Assembly: GCA_964211495.1 (NCBI GenBank)
Contig: CAXORL010000005.1
Coordinates: 83,321-147,320, forward strand
Source of the DNA: Faucicola osloensis_B
GTDB lineage: Bacteria > Pseudomonadota > Gammaproteobacteria > Pseudomonadales > Moraxellaceae
Length of the DNA: 64,000 bases
Direction of reading: 5' to 3'
The notes below the pieces were generated by a model. It made no database searches. It was given only the letters and a program-made list of their open reading frames with translations, and was not told the origin of the DNA. Below, piece after piece: positions 9,537 to 19,172 of this stretch; the stretch's first letter is position 1, and each line of letters starts with the position of its first letter. The translations under genes and the position numbers were made by a program.

Positions 9537-11690
9537 TCACGCGTTAATGTATTTGATGGCATCGGGTGTCCAATGGCTGATGTATTGCTGCACTTGTGAT
9601 TTGCGATTTTCATCAGCAATTAGGTACTTAGCAATCGCTTGCGCCACGATTAGCAAGCTTTCATCTCTGGCTAGGTCACTGACATAGTAGCTATCAAACC
9701 CTGTCTGCCGTTTACCCAACAGCTCCCCTGCACCGCGCAGTTCCAAGTCTTTTTGCGCAATCACAAAGCCATCATTGCTATCTCTCAGCACATTGAGCCG
9801 CTCGATACCCGTTTCTGACAATGGCGTTTGATAAAGCAATACACAAAAGCTTTTTTGCTTGCCACGCCCCACGCGTCCGCGTAGCTGGTGCAATTGCGAT
9901 AACCCCAATCGCTCAGCATTTTCAATCACCATCAGCGAGGCATTGGGCACATCGACCCCAACTTCAATCACAGTGGTAGCCACCAGCAAAGCGGTTTTAC
10001 CGGCTTTAAAATCCGCCATGACCGCTTGTTTGTCATTGGGTTTCATTTTGCCATGCACCAAACCAATGTTGAGATTGAGCCTGTCATTCAAATCGGCATA
10101 GGTCGCTTCAGCGGCTTGCGCATCAAGCACGTTAGACTCTTCGACCAGTGGGCACACCCAGTAAGCTTGTTTGCCTTGCTCGCAGTTGGCAGCGATACGT
10201 TCAATCACTTCATCGCGTCGGTCACGGCTTATGGTGACGGTGGTGATGGGGGTGCGGTTGGGCGGCAGTTCATCAATGATGGATGTATCCATATCACCAA
10301 ATGCACTCATGGCAAGGGTACGCGGTATGGGTGTGGCTGTCATAATCAGCTGATGCGGTGTGGTATGCGCCAAGCCTTTATCGACCAGCGCCATTCGCTG
10401 CTCCACCCCAAAACGGTGCTGCTCATCGATAATCACCAAGCCTAACTTGGCAAAATTGACATGCTCTTGAAATAGCGCATGCGTACCGACCACGATTTGT
10501 ACCTCGTTGTCTTGTACTTGTTGCAAGGCTTTTTCACGCGCTTTGGCTGTTTGCTTACCCACCAGCCAACCCACACCGATGCCAAGCGGTTCAAACCAGC
10601 TTTTAAAGTTATTAAGATGTTGCTCCGCCAAAATCTCTGTCGGTGCCATCACCGCCACTTGCCAGCCACTATCAAGCGCATAGCACGCCGCCAAAGCTGC
10701 TACCAAGGTTTTGCCTGCGCCAACATCGCCTTGCACGAGTCGCAGCATGGGCACTGACGTTGACAAATCTTTGACGATTTCCGCCACGACCCGATTTTGG
10801 GCATGGGTCGGGGTAAAAGGTAAATTGGCTAACAGGCGATTGGCAAGCGCGCTTGTGGCATCGCAGCGCGGTGCTTTGTGCTGATAAAGCTGTTGTTTGC
10901 GATACAGTAGACTCAGTTGGTGCGCGAGCATTTCTTCGATAATGAGCCGCTGACACGTCGGATGACTGCGATTTTTTAACGCCTCTAATACCAAAATCTG
11001 CTTGTTCAAATCGGTATAAATCGGTGGCTGATGGATAAAGCTAATGGCTTCTAGCAAGCTAAACTCCCCAAATGGGTTGTGGCTACCTGCCAGTAACGGA
11101 AACTGTTGGCTCAGCGCGCTTTGTACAATTTGCCACTCAGTGTCGCTGATAGTAGCCATCACAGGATTGGCTTGTTTAACCGTTTGCAGCGCAAGTCGAA
11201 TCAAGCTACGCAGTTTATTTTGGTGCAAGTTTTTGACCGTTGGATAAACAGGTATCAGCCCTGTATTGGTCAGGGGTTGATGTCCAGTAATAATTTCATA
11301 TTCAGGGTGGCTGATTTGGGTGCCATACTTACTGATACTGATTTCACCAAAAACACGCAAGGTATTGCCCACTGCCATGGTTTCGGTCAGTCCACGATAG
11401 ACTTTGAAAAAGCGTAATGTTGTTTGCGCTGTCCTATCTTGCAATGTCACGCTGAGGCCCATCTTTTTGTTGTCGACGCGGACAACGGTGCCTTGTAGCA
11501 ATGCCGATTGTCCATCGACGACATCACACATGTTGACCAGTCGGCTGCGATCTTCATAATCACGCGGCAAATGTAGCAACAAATCAAACACGCGCTCGAT
11601 ACCTAGTTGGTCAAGCTGTTCAGCGATTTTGCTACCCACGCCAGCAAGCGCGGTGACAGGGAGGTTAAAGATGTCAGGTTTTAGCGTCAT
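9537..11690 (-). CDS. recG: ATP-dependent DNA helicase RecG
   Basis: A branch-migrating superfamily 2 helicase that regresses stalled forks and processes recombination intermediates. At 717 residues it is full length. The N-terminal wedge/OB domain lies at about residues 8-130. Walker A is GDVGAGKT at 321-328, the DEQH box is at 422-425 (a DEQH variant of DEAD/DEAH, usual for RecG), motif III is MTATPIPRT and motif VI is QLRGRVGRG. It is divergent from the NYN gene, with a 97-base gap. Confidence 0.97.
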   Translation of the reverse strand: MTLKPDIFNLPVTALAGVGSKIAEQLDQLGIERVFDLLLHLPRDYEDRSRLVNMCDVVDGQSALLQGTVVRVDNKKMGLSVTLQDRTAQTTLRFFKVYRGLTETMAVGNTLRVFGEISISKYGTQISHPEYEIITGHQPLTNTGLIPVYPTVKNLHQNKLRSLIRLALQTVKQANPVMATISDTEWQIVQSALSQQFPLLAGSHNPFGEFSLLEAISFIHQPPIYTDLNKQILVLEALKNRSHPTCQRLIIEEMLAHQLSLLYRKQQLYQHKAPRCDATSALANRLLANLPFTPTHAQNRVVAEIVKDLSTSVPMLRLVQGDVGAGKTLVAALAACYALDSGWQVAVMAPTEILAEQHLNNFKSWFEPLGIGVGWLVGKQTAKAREKALQQVQDNEVQIVVGTHALFQEHVNFAKLGLVIIDEQHRFGVEQRMALVDKGLAHTTPHQLIMTATPIPRTLAMSAFGDMDTSIIDELPPNRTPITTVTISRDRRDEVIERIAANCEQGKQAYWVCPLVEESNVLDAQAAEATYADLNDRLNLNIGLVHGKMKPNDKQAVMADFKAGKTALLVATTVIEVGVDVPNASLMVIENAERLGLSQLHQLRGRVGRGKQKSFCVLLYQTPLSETGIERLNVLRDSNDGFVIAQKDLELRGAGELLGKRQTGFDSYYVSDLARDESLLIVAQAIAKYLIADENRKSQVQQYISHWTPDAIKYINA

Positions 11691-11787
11691 ATCATAAGCT
11701 TAGATGCGCTGTCCATGATAAAAATAGCATGAAAAAACACCAAATTAAGTTAGAATACATAGCGACACAATTTACGCTTTATAACCG

Positions 11788-12873
11788 ATGAACTCAACAA
11801 ATTTATCATTTAATAATATTGCTGTTTTGATTGATGGCGATAATATCAATGCAAAAAATATTGAAAGTATTCTAGCTAAGGTCAGTACCCTTGGCACAAT
11901 CGCCTGCAAGCGAATTTATGGCGACTTTAAACAAGGCAAACTAACAACTTGGGATGATATATCACTGAAGTTATTGCTTGAACAAGTACATATTCCCGCC
12001 TACGTTAAAGGTAAAAATTCGACTGATATCGCCTTAGCTATTGATGCCGTTGACTTATCTTATCTTGATTACGACTGTTTTTGTATCGTCTCATCAGACA
12101 GTGACTTTAGCATATTAGCCAAAAACTTACGTACCAAAGGCAAGAAAGTGTTTGGCTTTGGCAAATCGACTACCGTAGAGTCGTTTAAAGTCGCTTGCGA
12201 TGATTATTTTGTAATGGATGATACAATACCGCCAGAGCGAAGCAATAGCGCGACCAAACCAACACCAAGTCAACAGTTAACTGATACATCTTTTACTCAA
12301 AAGTTGGCTATGAATGAAAGCGCATCTGAGCCGCCTATCACTCGCGTAATGCCGCAGCAACTAAAACAAGACACAGCTTTATTAAATGCCTGTCGGCAAA
12401 GTATCCAACATCATCGAAAAAATAATGGTTGGTCAAATTTTTCCAACGTTGTCAGTTATTTAAATAGCGATTACCCGAAAATTTCTCCCAAAAATTATGG
12501 TTATAGTAAGTGGCGCAGCTTGTTTAATCAGATAGATTTATTTGAAACCCAAATGCAAAACAATCTGTTAATGATTCGACAAAAACCGAGTCAAAATAAG
12601 ACAAAAAATCTGCCAACCGATGCGACCACGCTCATTCAAGAGCAAAAATTGCTCGATGATATTTATGAGATTTTCGCCAGACCTATCATCAAAAAAACTT
12701 TGACTAAAAACCAAGGTTGGCTACATATTGGACAGTTTGGCAGCGAGCTTAAAAACAAAGGCTATAACCCCACCCAATTTGGGGTTAAAAATTTTACCAA
12801 ATTGGCAGAAAATATTGGCATTTTAAAAGTTAAAAAACAATCCAGTGTCATTATGATTGCTCTACGTACTTAG
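11788..12873 (+). CDS. NYN (LabA/DUF88-like) nuclease-fold protein with two OST-HTH domains
   Basis: A 361-residue cytoplasmic protein, probably acting on RNA. Residues 10-145 form a NYN/PIN-like fold with the acidic set expected for Mg-dependent cleavage: DGDN (16-19), STD (Asp80) and SSDSDF (Asp104, Asp106). Two OST-HTH/LOTUS-like modules follow: about 195-258 (LLNACRQSIQHH, with NYGYSKWRSLF) and about 285-361 (LLDDIYEIF, with FGVKNFTKLAE). The linker at 150-190 is polar. Stop and next start are eight bases apart, so it is probably co-transcribed with the patatin lipoprotein. The substrate is unknown. Confidence 0.85.
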   Translation: MNSTNLSFNNIAVLIDGDNINAKNIESILAKVSTLGTIACKRIYGDFKQGKLTTWDDISLKLLLEQVHIPAYVKGKNSTDIALAIDAVDLSYLDYDCFCIVSSDSDFSILAKNLRTKGKKVFGFGKSTTVESFKVACDDYFVMDDTIPPERSNSATKPTPSQQLTDTSFTQKLAMNESASEPPITRVMPQQLKQDTALLNACRQSIQHHRKNNGWSNFSNVVSYLNSDYPKISPKNYGYSKWRSLFNQIDLFETQMQNNLLMIRQKPSQNKTKNLPTDATTLIQEQKLLDDIYEIFARPIIKKTLTKNQGWLHIGQFGSELKNKGYNPTQFGVKNFTKLAENIGILKVKKQSSVIMIALRT

Positions 12874-12880
12874 GCTTGCT

Positions 12881-13777
12881 ATGAAACCGCTTTCTTTTTT
12901 TGCCCCGATAACTACTAGCATTTGTTTTACGGTTACCGCCTGCACCCAAACGCCAGTGATACCCACCCAACCTAGTAAACCACCTGCTAAACCATCAGTA
13001 AAACCCAAAATCGCCCTTGTATTAGGCGGTGGCGGCGCCAAAGGTTTTGCTCATGTCGGCGTCATCAAGGTACTGGAAAAAAATGGCATCACCCCCGACT
13101 TAATCGTCGGTACTAGTAGCGGCAGTCTAGTCGGTAGTTTATACGCCAGTGGCAAGTCCGCTAGCGAACTTGAAGACATCGCGACCCATGTTAGCAATAA
13201 TGAATTGCTCGATTATAGCTGGAGCAAACAAGGCTTTATCGAAGGTATCAAATTACAAAACTGGGTCAATACCCAAGTCGATAATCGACCGATTGAAAAA
13301 CTCCCCATCCGTTTTGCCAGTGTCGCCACCGATTTAACCACCAAGCAAAAAGCCGTCTTCGATAAAGGCAATACCGGTCTTGCGGTGCGGGCATCGAGTA
13401 GCGTGTATGGCGTTTTTGTACCGCCACGCATCAACAATAAACGCTATGGCGATGGCGGTCTGACAAGCCTTGTGCCTGTGCAAACTGCCAAACAAATGGG
13501 CGCAGATATTATCATCGCGGTAGATGTTTCAAGCCCGCCAAAAAACAGTCATCCACAAGATTTTTGGGCGCTACTGGATAAGACATTTGCCGTCATCCCC
13601 AATCAAGCAAACGCTGCTGAAATTAAATTAGCGGACGTGGTGATACGCCCAGCCGTTGGTGATATTGGCACAACCAATACCGTAGCTAGAGAATCGACAA
13701 TAAAAGCCGGGGAAATTGCAACCTTAGCAAAGCTCAGCGATATTGAGAAAAAAATCGGCAAGTTTAAAAAATTTTAA
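12881..13777 (+). CDS. Patatin-like phospholipase lipoprotein (RssA-like)
   Basis: A 298-residue predicted lipoprotein serine hydrolase. The signal peptide ends in TVTAC with lipidated Cys21, followed by a Pro/Lys linker. The patatin domain has the oxyanion block GGGGAKGFAHVGV, nucleophile Ser79 in GTSSG, and catalytic Asp191 in YGDGG. The start at 12881 gives a proper signal peptide; a frame opening at 12857 overlaps the upstream gene. A terminator follows at once. Substrate lipids cannot be told from sequence. Confidence 0.9.
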   Translation: MKPLSFFAPITTSICFTVTACTQTPVIPTQPSKPPAKPSVKPKIALVLGGGGAKGFAHVGVIKVLEKNGITPDLIVGTSSGSLVGSLYASGKSASELEDIATHVSNNELLDYSWSKQGFIEGIKLQNWVNTQVDNRPIEKLPIRFASVATDLTTKQKAVFDKGNTGLAVRASSSVYGVFVPPRINNKRYGDGGLTSLVPVQTAKQMGADIIIAVDVSSPPKNSHPQDFWALLDKTFAVIPNQANAAEIKLADVVIRPAVGDIGTTNTVARESTIKAGEIATLAKLSDIEKKIGKFKKF

Positions 13778-13780
13778 CTA

Positions 13781-13811
13781 AAAAAACCGCTCATTCAATT
13801 GAGCGGTTTTA
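13781..13811. terminator. Bidirectional terminator
   Basis: A-run, CCGCTCA, short loop, TGAGCGG, T-run, between the convergent patatin and secreted-protein genes. Confidence 0.9.
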
Positions 13812-13822
13812 TGCGTTGAGCC

Positions 13823-13848
13823 CTTCTAGGCATTGCTTCTAGGCATTG
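13823..13848. repeat. 13-bp tandem duplication, two exact copies
   Basis: CTTCTAGGCATTG occurs twice in direct succession between the terminator and the stop codon of the minus-strand gene at 13857. Confidence 0.8.
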
Positions 13849-13856
13849 AGCGCTTA

Positions 13857-14390
13857 TTATTTTACTTTTAAACGATATTTCACCATCGCTACCTCATTAA
13901 GCCCCAAACCTGGTACATCCCACTGTATGGCTTTATAGTAAGCCATCGGTAGGTTCTGTAGCACGCCATTCATGTTGGTCTTTAGTGGCATATATTGAAA
14001 ATTGGCACCGTCCATACTACCAAATGCGCGAGTTGGCTCCACATCGCTCGTGCTCACTAATTCCATATTGGCTGGAATGTTCATGGTCACTTTCATGTTG
14101 CGGATACGGTCAGGGCTGTTATTGGTTAAGTAGCCGCGATATTCTACGATATTGCCAGATGCAAGGCGCGTTTGTGCATTGACGGGGCTTAACACTTCTT
14201 GACCTTGTGGATCCTGACCAACAACAGAGGCTAAAATGCGGGTTTGAACTTGACTAGCAACTGGCGCTGAGATAGGCGCTGCTTGATTATTATCAACAGG
14301 GTCTAATGCCACCGTTGGTAGCACAGCCATTGCGGCGGCTGATGCACCAAGTGAGGCGGTCATTAGCGCGAATACTGAAAGCTTTTGCAT
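13857..14390 (-). CDS. Secreted protein with a beta-sandwich (DUF11-like) domain
   Basis: A 177-residue predicted periplasmic or surface protein. A signal peptide (about residues 1-23) is followed by a low-complexity Pro/Ala region and then a segment resembling the DUF11-type repeat of cell-surface proteins (SGNIVEYRGYLTNNSPDRI, KVTMNIPANMELV). A small group of such proteins occurs in Moraxellaceae, but I know no function. Transcription ends at the terminator at 13781-13811. The start has GGAGAG upstream. Confidence 0.75.
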   Translation of the reverse strand: MQKLSVFALMTASLGASAAAMAVLPTVALDPVDNNQAAPISAPVASQVQTRILASVVGQDPQGQEVLSPVNAQTRLASGNIVEYRGYLTNNSPDRIRNMKVTMNIPANMELVSTSDVEPTRAFGSMDGANFQYMPLKTNMNGVLQNLPMAYYKAIQWDVPGLGLNEVAMVKYRLKVK

Positions 14391-14769
14391 GAATACTCTC
14401 CATTAAATCATGATTTTCAAATGTTCAAAATTGTTGTGTCAGCGGGTGTTAGCGTATTCTCTTTTTTTGGCAGGTTGGCATACACCGCTGATTGGGTGGT
14501 CAAATAGGTTAAGGCTCGACTATAGATTAGCATAACAAACTTTACAATTTAACTCACTAGCAAGTTGAAAGTTGCGGGATGAATTTACTAAATACAAACA
14601 GCGCAGCCAAAATCAGTAAGATTAGCTATTGTATTTTGTAAGGTTTATTGATAGCCTTATCGTTAGTCTCTGAGCGATGTGCGCAATCACGCTGTTAAAC
14701 TTACATGTATGTTTAATTAAAAGAGACAAAAACTTTATCGTGCGCTGTCTGTACGTCTACTTTTTTTTC
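14391..14769. other. Intergenic region between divergent genes
   Basis: About 380 AT-rich bases between the secreted protein gene and argA. It probably contains both promoters. I see no repeat, RNA gene or clear ARG-box operator. Confidence 0.4.
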
Positions 14770-16248
14770 ATGTCTACTGTCATCATGCCAACTTCAACCG
14801 ACACTTCAGCAAGTTTTACCCAGGGCAATGCACCGCTTGCCGATGGCGAAACGATGACTGATAATAACCCTATACTTGCCTATCATGCTATGATTGATTT
14901 ACCCAATACTCCCCAACAAAATGCCGCTGCCACAACACCTGCTTATGTTACCCCGCCTTATGTATTATGGTTTCGTAACTTTGCGCCCTATATCAACACC
15001 CATCGTGGCAAGACCTTTGTCATTATGTTTAATGGCGAAGCGGTCAATCATGACAATTTTAGCCATTTGATTCATGATTTTGCGCTGCTGCATAGTCTTG
15101 GCATTAAGCTCGTACTCGTCCACGGTGCGCGTCCGCAAATTGATGCCAATCTTGCCGAGAATCATATCGAAACACCGATGGCAGATGATGTGCGCATCAC
15201 CACAAAAGAAGCCATGCCGTATATCCTAAAAGCCGTTGGCTCAATTCGTCTGCAAATTGAAGCGCAGCTATCGATGGGGCTTGCCAACTCGCCGATGTAT
15301 GGCTCTCGTATTGATGCCATCTCAGGCAACTTCGTCACCGCCCGTCCTTACGGTATCCGTAATGGCATCGATTATCAATTTACTGGGGAAGTGCGCGCGA
15401 TTGATGCCGAAGCCATCCACAATAATTTAATCCATGATCATGTGGTGATTTTGGGCAGTATGGGCTATTCTGCAACAGGCGAAGTATTTAACCTGTTGGC
15501 TGAAGATGTGGCGCTACAAGCTGCGATTAGCCTAAAAGCGGATAAATTAATTTTCTTGGGTGAGCAAACTGGTATCTATAAAGATGGCACTCACCTGCTT
15601 AAAGAAATGATTCCGCATGAGGTGACACGCTTTTTACGTGATGTTCCTGAAAGCTCAGAAATCGCGCGTTTCTTACGGGCAGCCAGCGATGCTTGTCAAT
15701 ACGGTATCCACCGTACACATATCATCTCCTATGCCAAAGATGGCGCACTGCTTGAAGAGTTATTTACCCGTGATGGTTCAGGGACGCTAATTTCCCATGA
15801 CCCGTATGAAGAAATTCGCCGTGCCGACATCGATGATGTGGTAGGTTTGATTGAACTGCTAGAGCCACTCGAAGAACAAGGTATTTTGGTCCGTCGTTCA
15901 CGTGAGCGTTTAGAGAGCGATATCGAGAACTTTAGCGTGATTGAGCGTGATGGCATGGTATTAGGCTGCGCGGCTTTATATCCACTCAACAACCAAGCCG
16001 CAGAAGTTGCTTGTGTGGCTGTCCATCCCGATTATCGCAATGGTAGCCGTGGCGCAGATTTGATAGCATTCTTAGAGCAACAAGCGCGTAGCCGTGGCAT
16101 CCATGAACTCTATGTATTGACTACTCGCACCGCGCATTGGTTTGTAGAGCATGGGTTTATGGAAGTGCCTGCTGAATCGCTACCGGCTGACCGCTATGCC
16201 TTTTATGACAATACCCGCAACTCTAAAGTATTAAAAAAGGTGCTTTAA
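14770..16248 (+). CDS. argA: N-acetylglutamate synthase (amino-acid N-acetyltransferase)
   Basis: The first step of arginine synthesis: acetyl-CoA plus glutamate gives N-acetylglutamate. An N-terminal amino-acid-kinase-like regulatory domain (YINTHRGKTFVIMFNGEAV, LVLVHGARPQID) is joined to a C-terminal GNAT domain (VACVAVHPDYRNGSRGADLI). The core matches the classical ArgA layout. The start is uncertain: 14770 is the first plausible ATG, 14785 and 14854 are alternatives, and none has a convincing ribosome site. The extra leader of about 60-80 residues is not family-like. It is alone in its transcript, ending at a terminator. Confidence 0.93.
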   Translation: MSTVIMPTSTDTSASFTQGNAPLADGETMTDNNPILAYHAMIDLPNTPQQNAAATTPAYVTPPYVLWFRNFAPYINTHRGKTFVIMFNGEAVNHDNFSHLIHDFALLHSLGIKLVLVHGARPQIDANLAENHIETPMADDVRITTKEAMPYILKAVGSIRLQIEAQLSMGLANSPMYGSRIDAISGNFVTARPYGIRNGIDYQFTGEVRAIDAEAIHNNLIHDHVVILGSMGYSATGEVFNLLAEDVALQAAISLKADKLIFLGEQTGIYKDGTHLLKEMIPHEVTRFLRDVPESSEIARFLRAASDACQYGIHRTHIISYAKDGALLEELFTRDGSGTLISHDPYEEIRRADIDDVVGLIELLEPLEEQGILVRRSRERLESDIENFSVIERDGMVLGCAALYPLNNQAAEVACVAVHPDYRNGSRGADLIAFLEQQARSRGIHELYVLTTRTAHWFVEHGFMEVPAESLPADRYAFYDNTRNSKVLKKVL

Positions 16249-16272
16249 AGGTATTGCCATTCTAGCCATTAC

Positions 16273-16306
16273 AAAAAAACGCTCAAGATGAATTGAGCGT
16301 TTTTTT
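16273..16306. terminator. Bidirectional terminator
   Basis: A-run, ACGCTCAA, loop, TTGAGCGT, T-run, between convergent argA and the FKBP gene at 16346. Confidence 0.92.
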
Positions 16307-16345
16307 ATAGCCAGGATAGGAGAAAAATTTAAAATAGGAGAAAAC

Positions 16346-17140
16346 TTAAAGTTTTACCGGTTGGGTCACAGGTGGATTGACTTGTAACAGCTCAATATCA
16401 AAAATCAACACGCTGTTGGGCTCGATATCAGCATTGCCTGCTTCGCCATACCCCAAATTAGCGGGGACAAATAGACGGTATTTACCCCCTTCTTTCATCA
16501 ACTGTAGCCCTTCTGTCCAACCTTTAATCACTTGGTTAAGTGGGAAAGTCACAGGTTCGCCACGTTTATAAGAGCTGTCAAAAATGGTACCATCAATCAA
16601 GCGCCCTTCGTAGTGGACTTTGACTTTGTCCGTCGCTTTAGGCGTTTTCCCCTTCCCTTGTGTTAGCACTTGGTATTGTAAACCCGACGCGGTAGTCATC
16701 ACGCCTGATTTTTTGCCGTTTTCTAGCAAGAATTGTTTGCCTTTTGCCGCATTGCTAGCTGCTAACGCTTGAACTTCTTTGGCATAGGCAATTTCTTTGT
16801 TTTTTTGATAGTCTAGCAATACTTTTTGCATTTGTTTTTTGTCAAGGTTGGGCGACTGCGCTGAGTAGGCATCCCGAAATCCCTGAAAAAACGCATCAAG
16901 ATTTAAATCATCAATACTGTCTTTGTTGCTCTCACCCATCAGATAGCCGAAACTATAGCCGACTTGTGCCAATGCTGGGCTAGTTGCCGTTACTGTTGAT
17001 TTTGGTACATAAACAGAGGACGCAACTTTGTTTGTGCCAGTGCTGGCGGGTGCGGCATTTGCACTGATTGACGTAACCGCTAACAGCATGCCAGTAGCGA
17101 TGCCAGTCACTAAACTTACTTTTTTATATCCTAAAATCAT
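16346..17140 (-). CDS. FKBP-type peptidyl-prolyl isomerase, exported (second of a pair)
   Basis: A 264-residue periplasmic proline isomerase/chaperone. It has a signal peptide (about 1-27, ending SANA-AP), an FKBP_N dimerisation domain (YSFGYLMGES) and a C-terminal FKBP domain (KVKVHYEGRLIDGTIFDSS, VIKGWTEGLQLMKEGGKYR, PNSVLIFDIELL). The ATG at 17140 has AAGGAA at good spacing; the frame extends upstream but lacks that support. It begins 100 bases after its paralogue and is probably in the same transcript. Confidence 0.93.
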   Translation of the reverse strand: MILGYKKVSLVTGIATGMLLAVTSISANAAPASTGTNKVASSVYVPKSTVTATSPALAQVGYSFGYLMGESNKDSIDDLNLDAFFQGFRDAYSAQSPNLDKKQMQKVLLDYQKNKEIAYAKEVQALAASNAAKGKQFLLENGKKSGVMTTASGLQYQVLTQGKGKTPKATDKVKVHYEGRLIDGTIFDSSYKRGEPVTFPLNQVIKGWTEGLQLMKEGGKYRLFVPANLGYGEAGNADIEPNSVLIFDIELLQVNPPVTQPVKL

Positions 17141-17240
17141 TGGGATGTTCCTTTGCCATCGTGCCGATGAGTAGGGCGAGCGAATTCGATAGTTGCGCTT
17201 GCCCAGCTGATTGAGATCACCTATCTGACGCCAACCCAAC

Positions 17241-18095
17241 CTATTTGGCAGATTGGGCAGGTTGAGAAGCTGACTGCATGGCTTCAATTTGTTGTTGTAG
17301 TTGGGCTTGGATATCTGCTGCGGCAGGCTGTGCAGCATCAGCCGGTGGATTGACTTTTAGCAAATCAACATCAAAGATGAGCACACTATTTGGCTCAATC
17401 CCACCTTGGGGGGCGCCTTGCTCACCATAAGCGAGTTTTGATGGAATGTAGAAGCGATATTTGCCGCCTTCTTTCATCAACTGTAAGCCTTCAGTCCAAC
17501 CTGGGATAACTTGGTTGAGCGGGAATACCGCAGGCTGACCACCATGCTGTGCGGTGCTATCAAACACTTTACCGTCTAGCAATTTACCTTCATATTGTAC
17601 TGCTACGATATCTGTGGCTTTTGGCTGCACGCCGGTACCTTCTTTGAGCACTTCATACTGTAAGCCAGACGCGGTAGTTTTGACCCCTGCTTTTTTAGCG
17701 TTTTGCGCTAAGAAAGCCTCGCCTTTGGCTTGGTTGTCTTTTAGGCGTTTTTGCATTTGATTTTGCTCATAGGTTTGTACCGCTTTAATCATTTCTTCAC
17801 GGGTCATGGTCGATTCTTTACCATTAAAACCGTCATTGATACCTTGATTGATATCAGCAGGATTGAGGTCTTTGGCGTCTTTTTTGACGTTTTGACCCAT
17901 CATATAACCTAGGCTATAACCCACCTTTGCCACTTCACTGCTTTGGGCATTGATAGCGGCTGAATTACCCGCCAACTGGCGGCTACCGATGGCGGCTACT
18001 TGTGGGTCATTGCCAAAACTTTTGATAAAAACGGGTGATAATGCCAAAGCACCTAACACAACTGCTGCCAATACGGGAACTGTATTATTGCTCAT
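17241..18095 (-). CDS. FKBP-type peptidyl-prolyl isomerase, exported (first of a pair)
   Basis: A 284-residue paralogue of the next gene with the same FkpA/FklB-like architecture. It has an N-terminal hydrophobic segment (signal or membrane anchor; no clear cleavage site), an FKBP_N domain (VGYSLGYMMGQNVKKD) and an FKBP domain (VQYEGKLLDGKVFDST, LQLMKEGGKYRFYIPS, PNSVLIFDVDLL). A Gln/Ala-rich tail of about 35 residues follows, absent from the paralogue. The pair looks like a local duplication that has since diverged. Confidence 0.92.
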   Translation of the reverse strand: MSNNTVPVLAAVVLGALALSPVFIKSFGNDPQVAAIGSRQLAGNSAAINAQSSEVAKVGYSLGYMMGQNVKKDAKDLNPADINQGINDGFNGKESTMTREEMIKAVQTYEQNQMQKRLKDNQAKGEAFLAQNAKKAGVKTTASGLQYEVLKEGTGVQPKATDIVAVQYEGKLLDGKVFDSTAQHGGQPAVFPLNQVIPGWTEGLQLMKEGGKYRFYIPSKLAYGEQGAPQGGIEPNSVLIFDVDLLKVNPPADAAQPAAADIQAQLQQQIEAMQSASQPAQSAK

Positions 18096-18456
18096 AAAAT
18101 TTCCTATCTGATATGTCCAATTAAGGTCTAATAACGACTAAAAAATCGTCTCAAAATTGTAGCTATCATAGCAGAAATAGTTTGCAAAACCTATGGCATC
18201 GTCAGGTTTAGGTTTTTTTGTGGACAAATAGCGGCGATAGCAAAACGGTCTTTACCTGTATACTGTTTTGTTGATCTTATCAGCAGCAAAAAGACTTTCA
18301 TGGCGCTTTTTTGCCCTTTTTTTACCTTATCAGCCCGCTAACGATGAATGAGATGAATGTGACAGCAGACTCGTTAAGCCCTTGACATAAAGTTAGCTTA
18401 ACTAAAATTAGCTCAACGTAGCAACAGCATCACAGATTTATGGGTAGCTAAGACAA
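18096..18456. other. Intergenic region upstream of the FKBP pair
   Basis: About 360 bases between the acyltransferase stop and the first FKBP start, both on the minus strand. It should hold the FKBP promoter. No repeat, RNA or operator was recognised. Confidence 0.4.
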
Positions 18457-19092
18457 TTAGCCATGCAAATCTTGCAACGGCTGTGACATTTTTTCAAAAT
18501 GCTTACCCAAAACGCCGCGATAGCGTTCTAAAATTTTGGGTAAATCGGCATCGTAGTCACCTGTTGGGTAAAACAAAGGCATAAAGCGGATTTGCTTGGT
18601 TTTATAATCCATTGCAATCGGCAAAATCGGGACACCTGCGCCTACGGCAATATGATAAAAGCCTGTTTTCCACTTGTCGGTGTAACTTCGTGTCCCTTCG
18701 GGTGCCAATGCCAACCAAAGCTGATCTTGTTGTTTAAACTGCTCCAAAGTCGCCTGCAAAGTCGAGCCTTTTTTCTGACGGTCAATTGAGATCATACCGC
18801 CCCACTTTAAAAAAGGACCGATAACTGGAATACGAAACAACTCTTTTTTGCCCATGAGTTTGACATCAATGCCAAGCGTTAAAATACCCATCACCGCGTT
18901 CCAACCGTCTTCGTTTGAGGTGTGCGGGACGGCAAGCATCACCAGCTGTTTGACATTGGGCATCTCGCCCACAAGTTGCCAACCGCGCATTTTTAAGTAT
19001 TTTGCGGCGAGCTTGGCGATGTTTGGGTCATGACGGCGGGGCACATTTGAGCCAAATTGGCTTGGGTCTAATGGCGTTTGGTTGATATCCAT
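18457..19092 (-). CDS. 1-acyl-glycerol-3-phosphate acyltransferase-family protein
   Basis: A 211-residue PlsC/LPLAT-fold protein that transfers acyl groups to glycerolipids. The HX4D motif is HTSNED (about residue 57), and APEGTRS is the substrate-binding block. There is no obvious membrane segment, so peripheral attachment is likely. It is smaller than PlsC and resembles the short acyltransferase-like proteins of this superfamily; the substrate is not predictable. It lies 80 bases downstream of ynfA, perhaps in the same transcript. Confidence 0.85.
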   Translation of the reverse strand: MDINQTPLDPSQFGSNVPRRHDPNIAKLAAKYLKMRGWQLVGEMPNVKQLVMLAVPHTSNEDGWNAVMGILTLGIDVKLMGKKELFRIPVIGPFLKWGGMISIDRQKKGSTLQATLEQFKQQDQLWLALAPEGTRSYTDKWKTGFYHIAVGAGVPILPIAMDYKTKQIRFMPLFYPTGDYDADLPKILERYRGVLGKHFEKMSQPLQDLHG

Positions 19093-19172
19093 GTAGGGTC
19101 TCTTTGATTTAATAATTTAATTTGAGTTTACATTAGTGCACTAAAATTAGCAAATTTGTTGATTTGAGGAAT

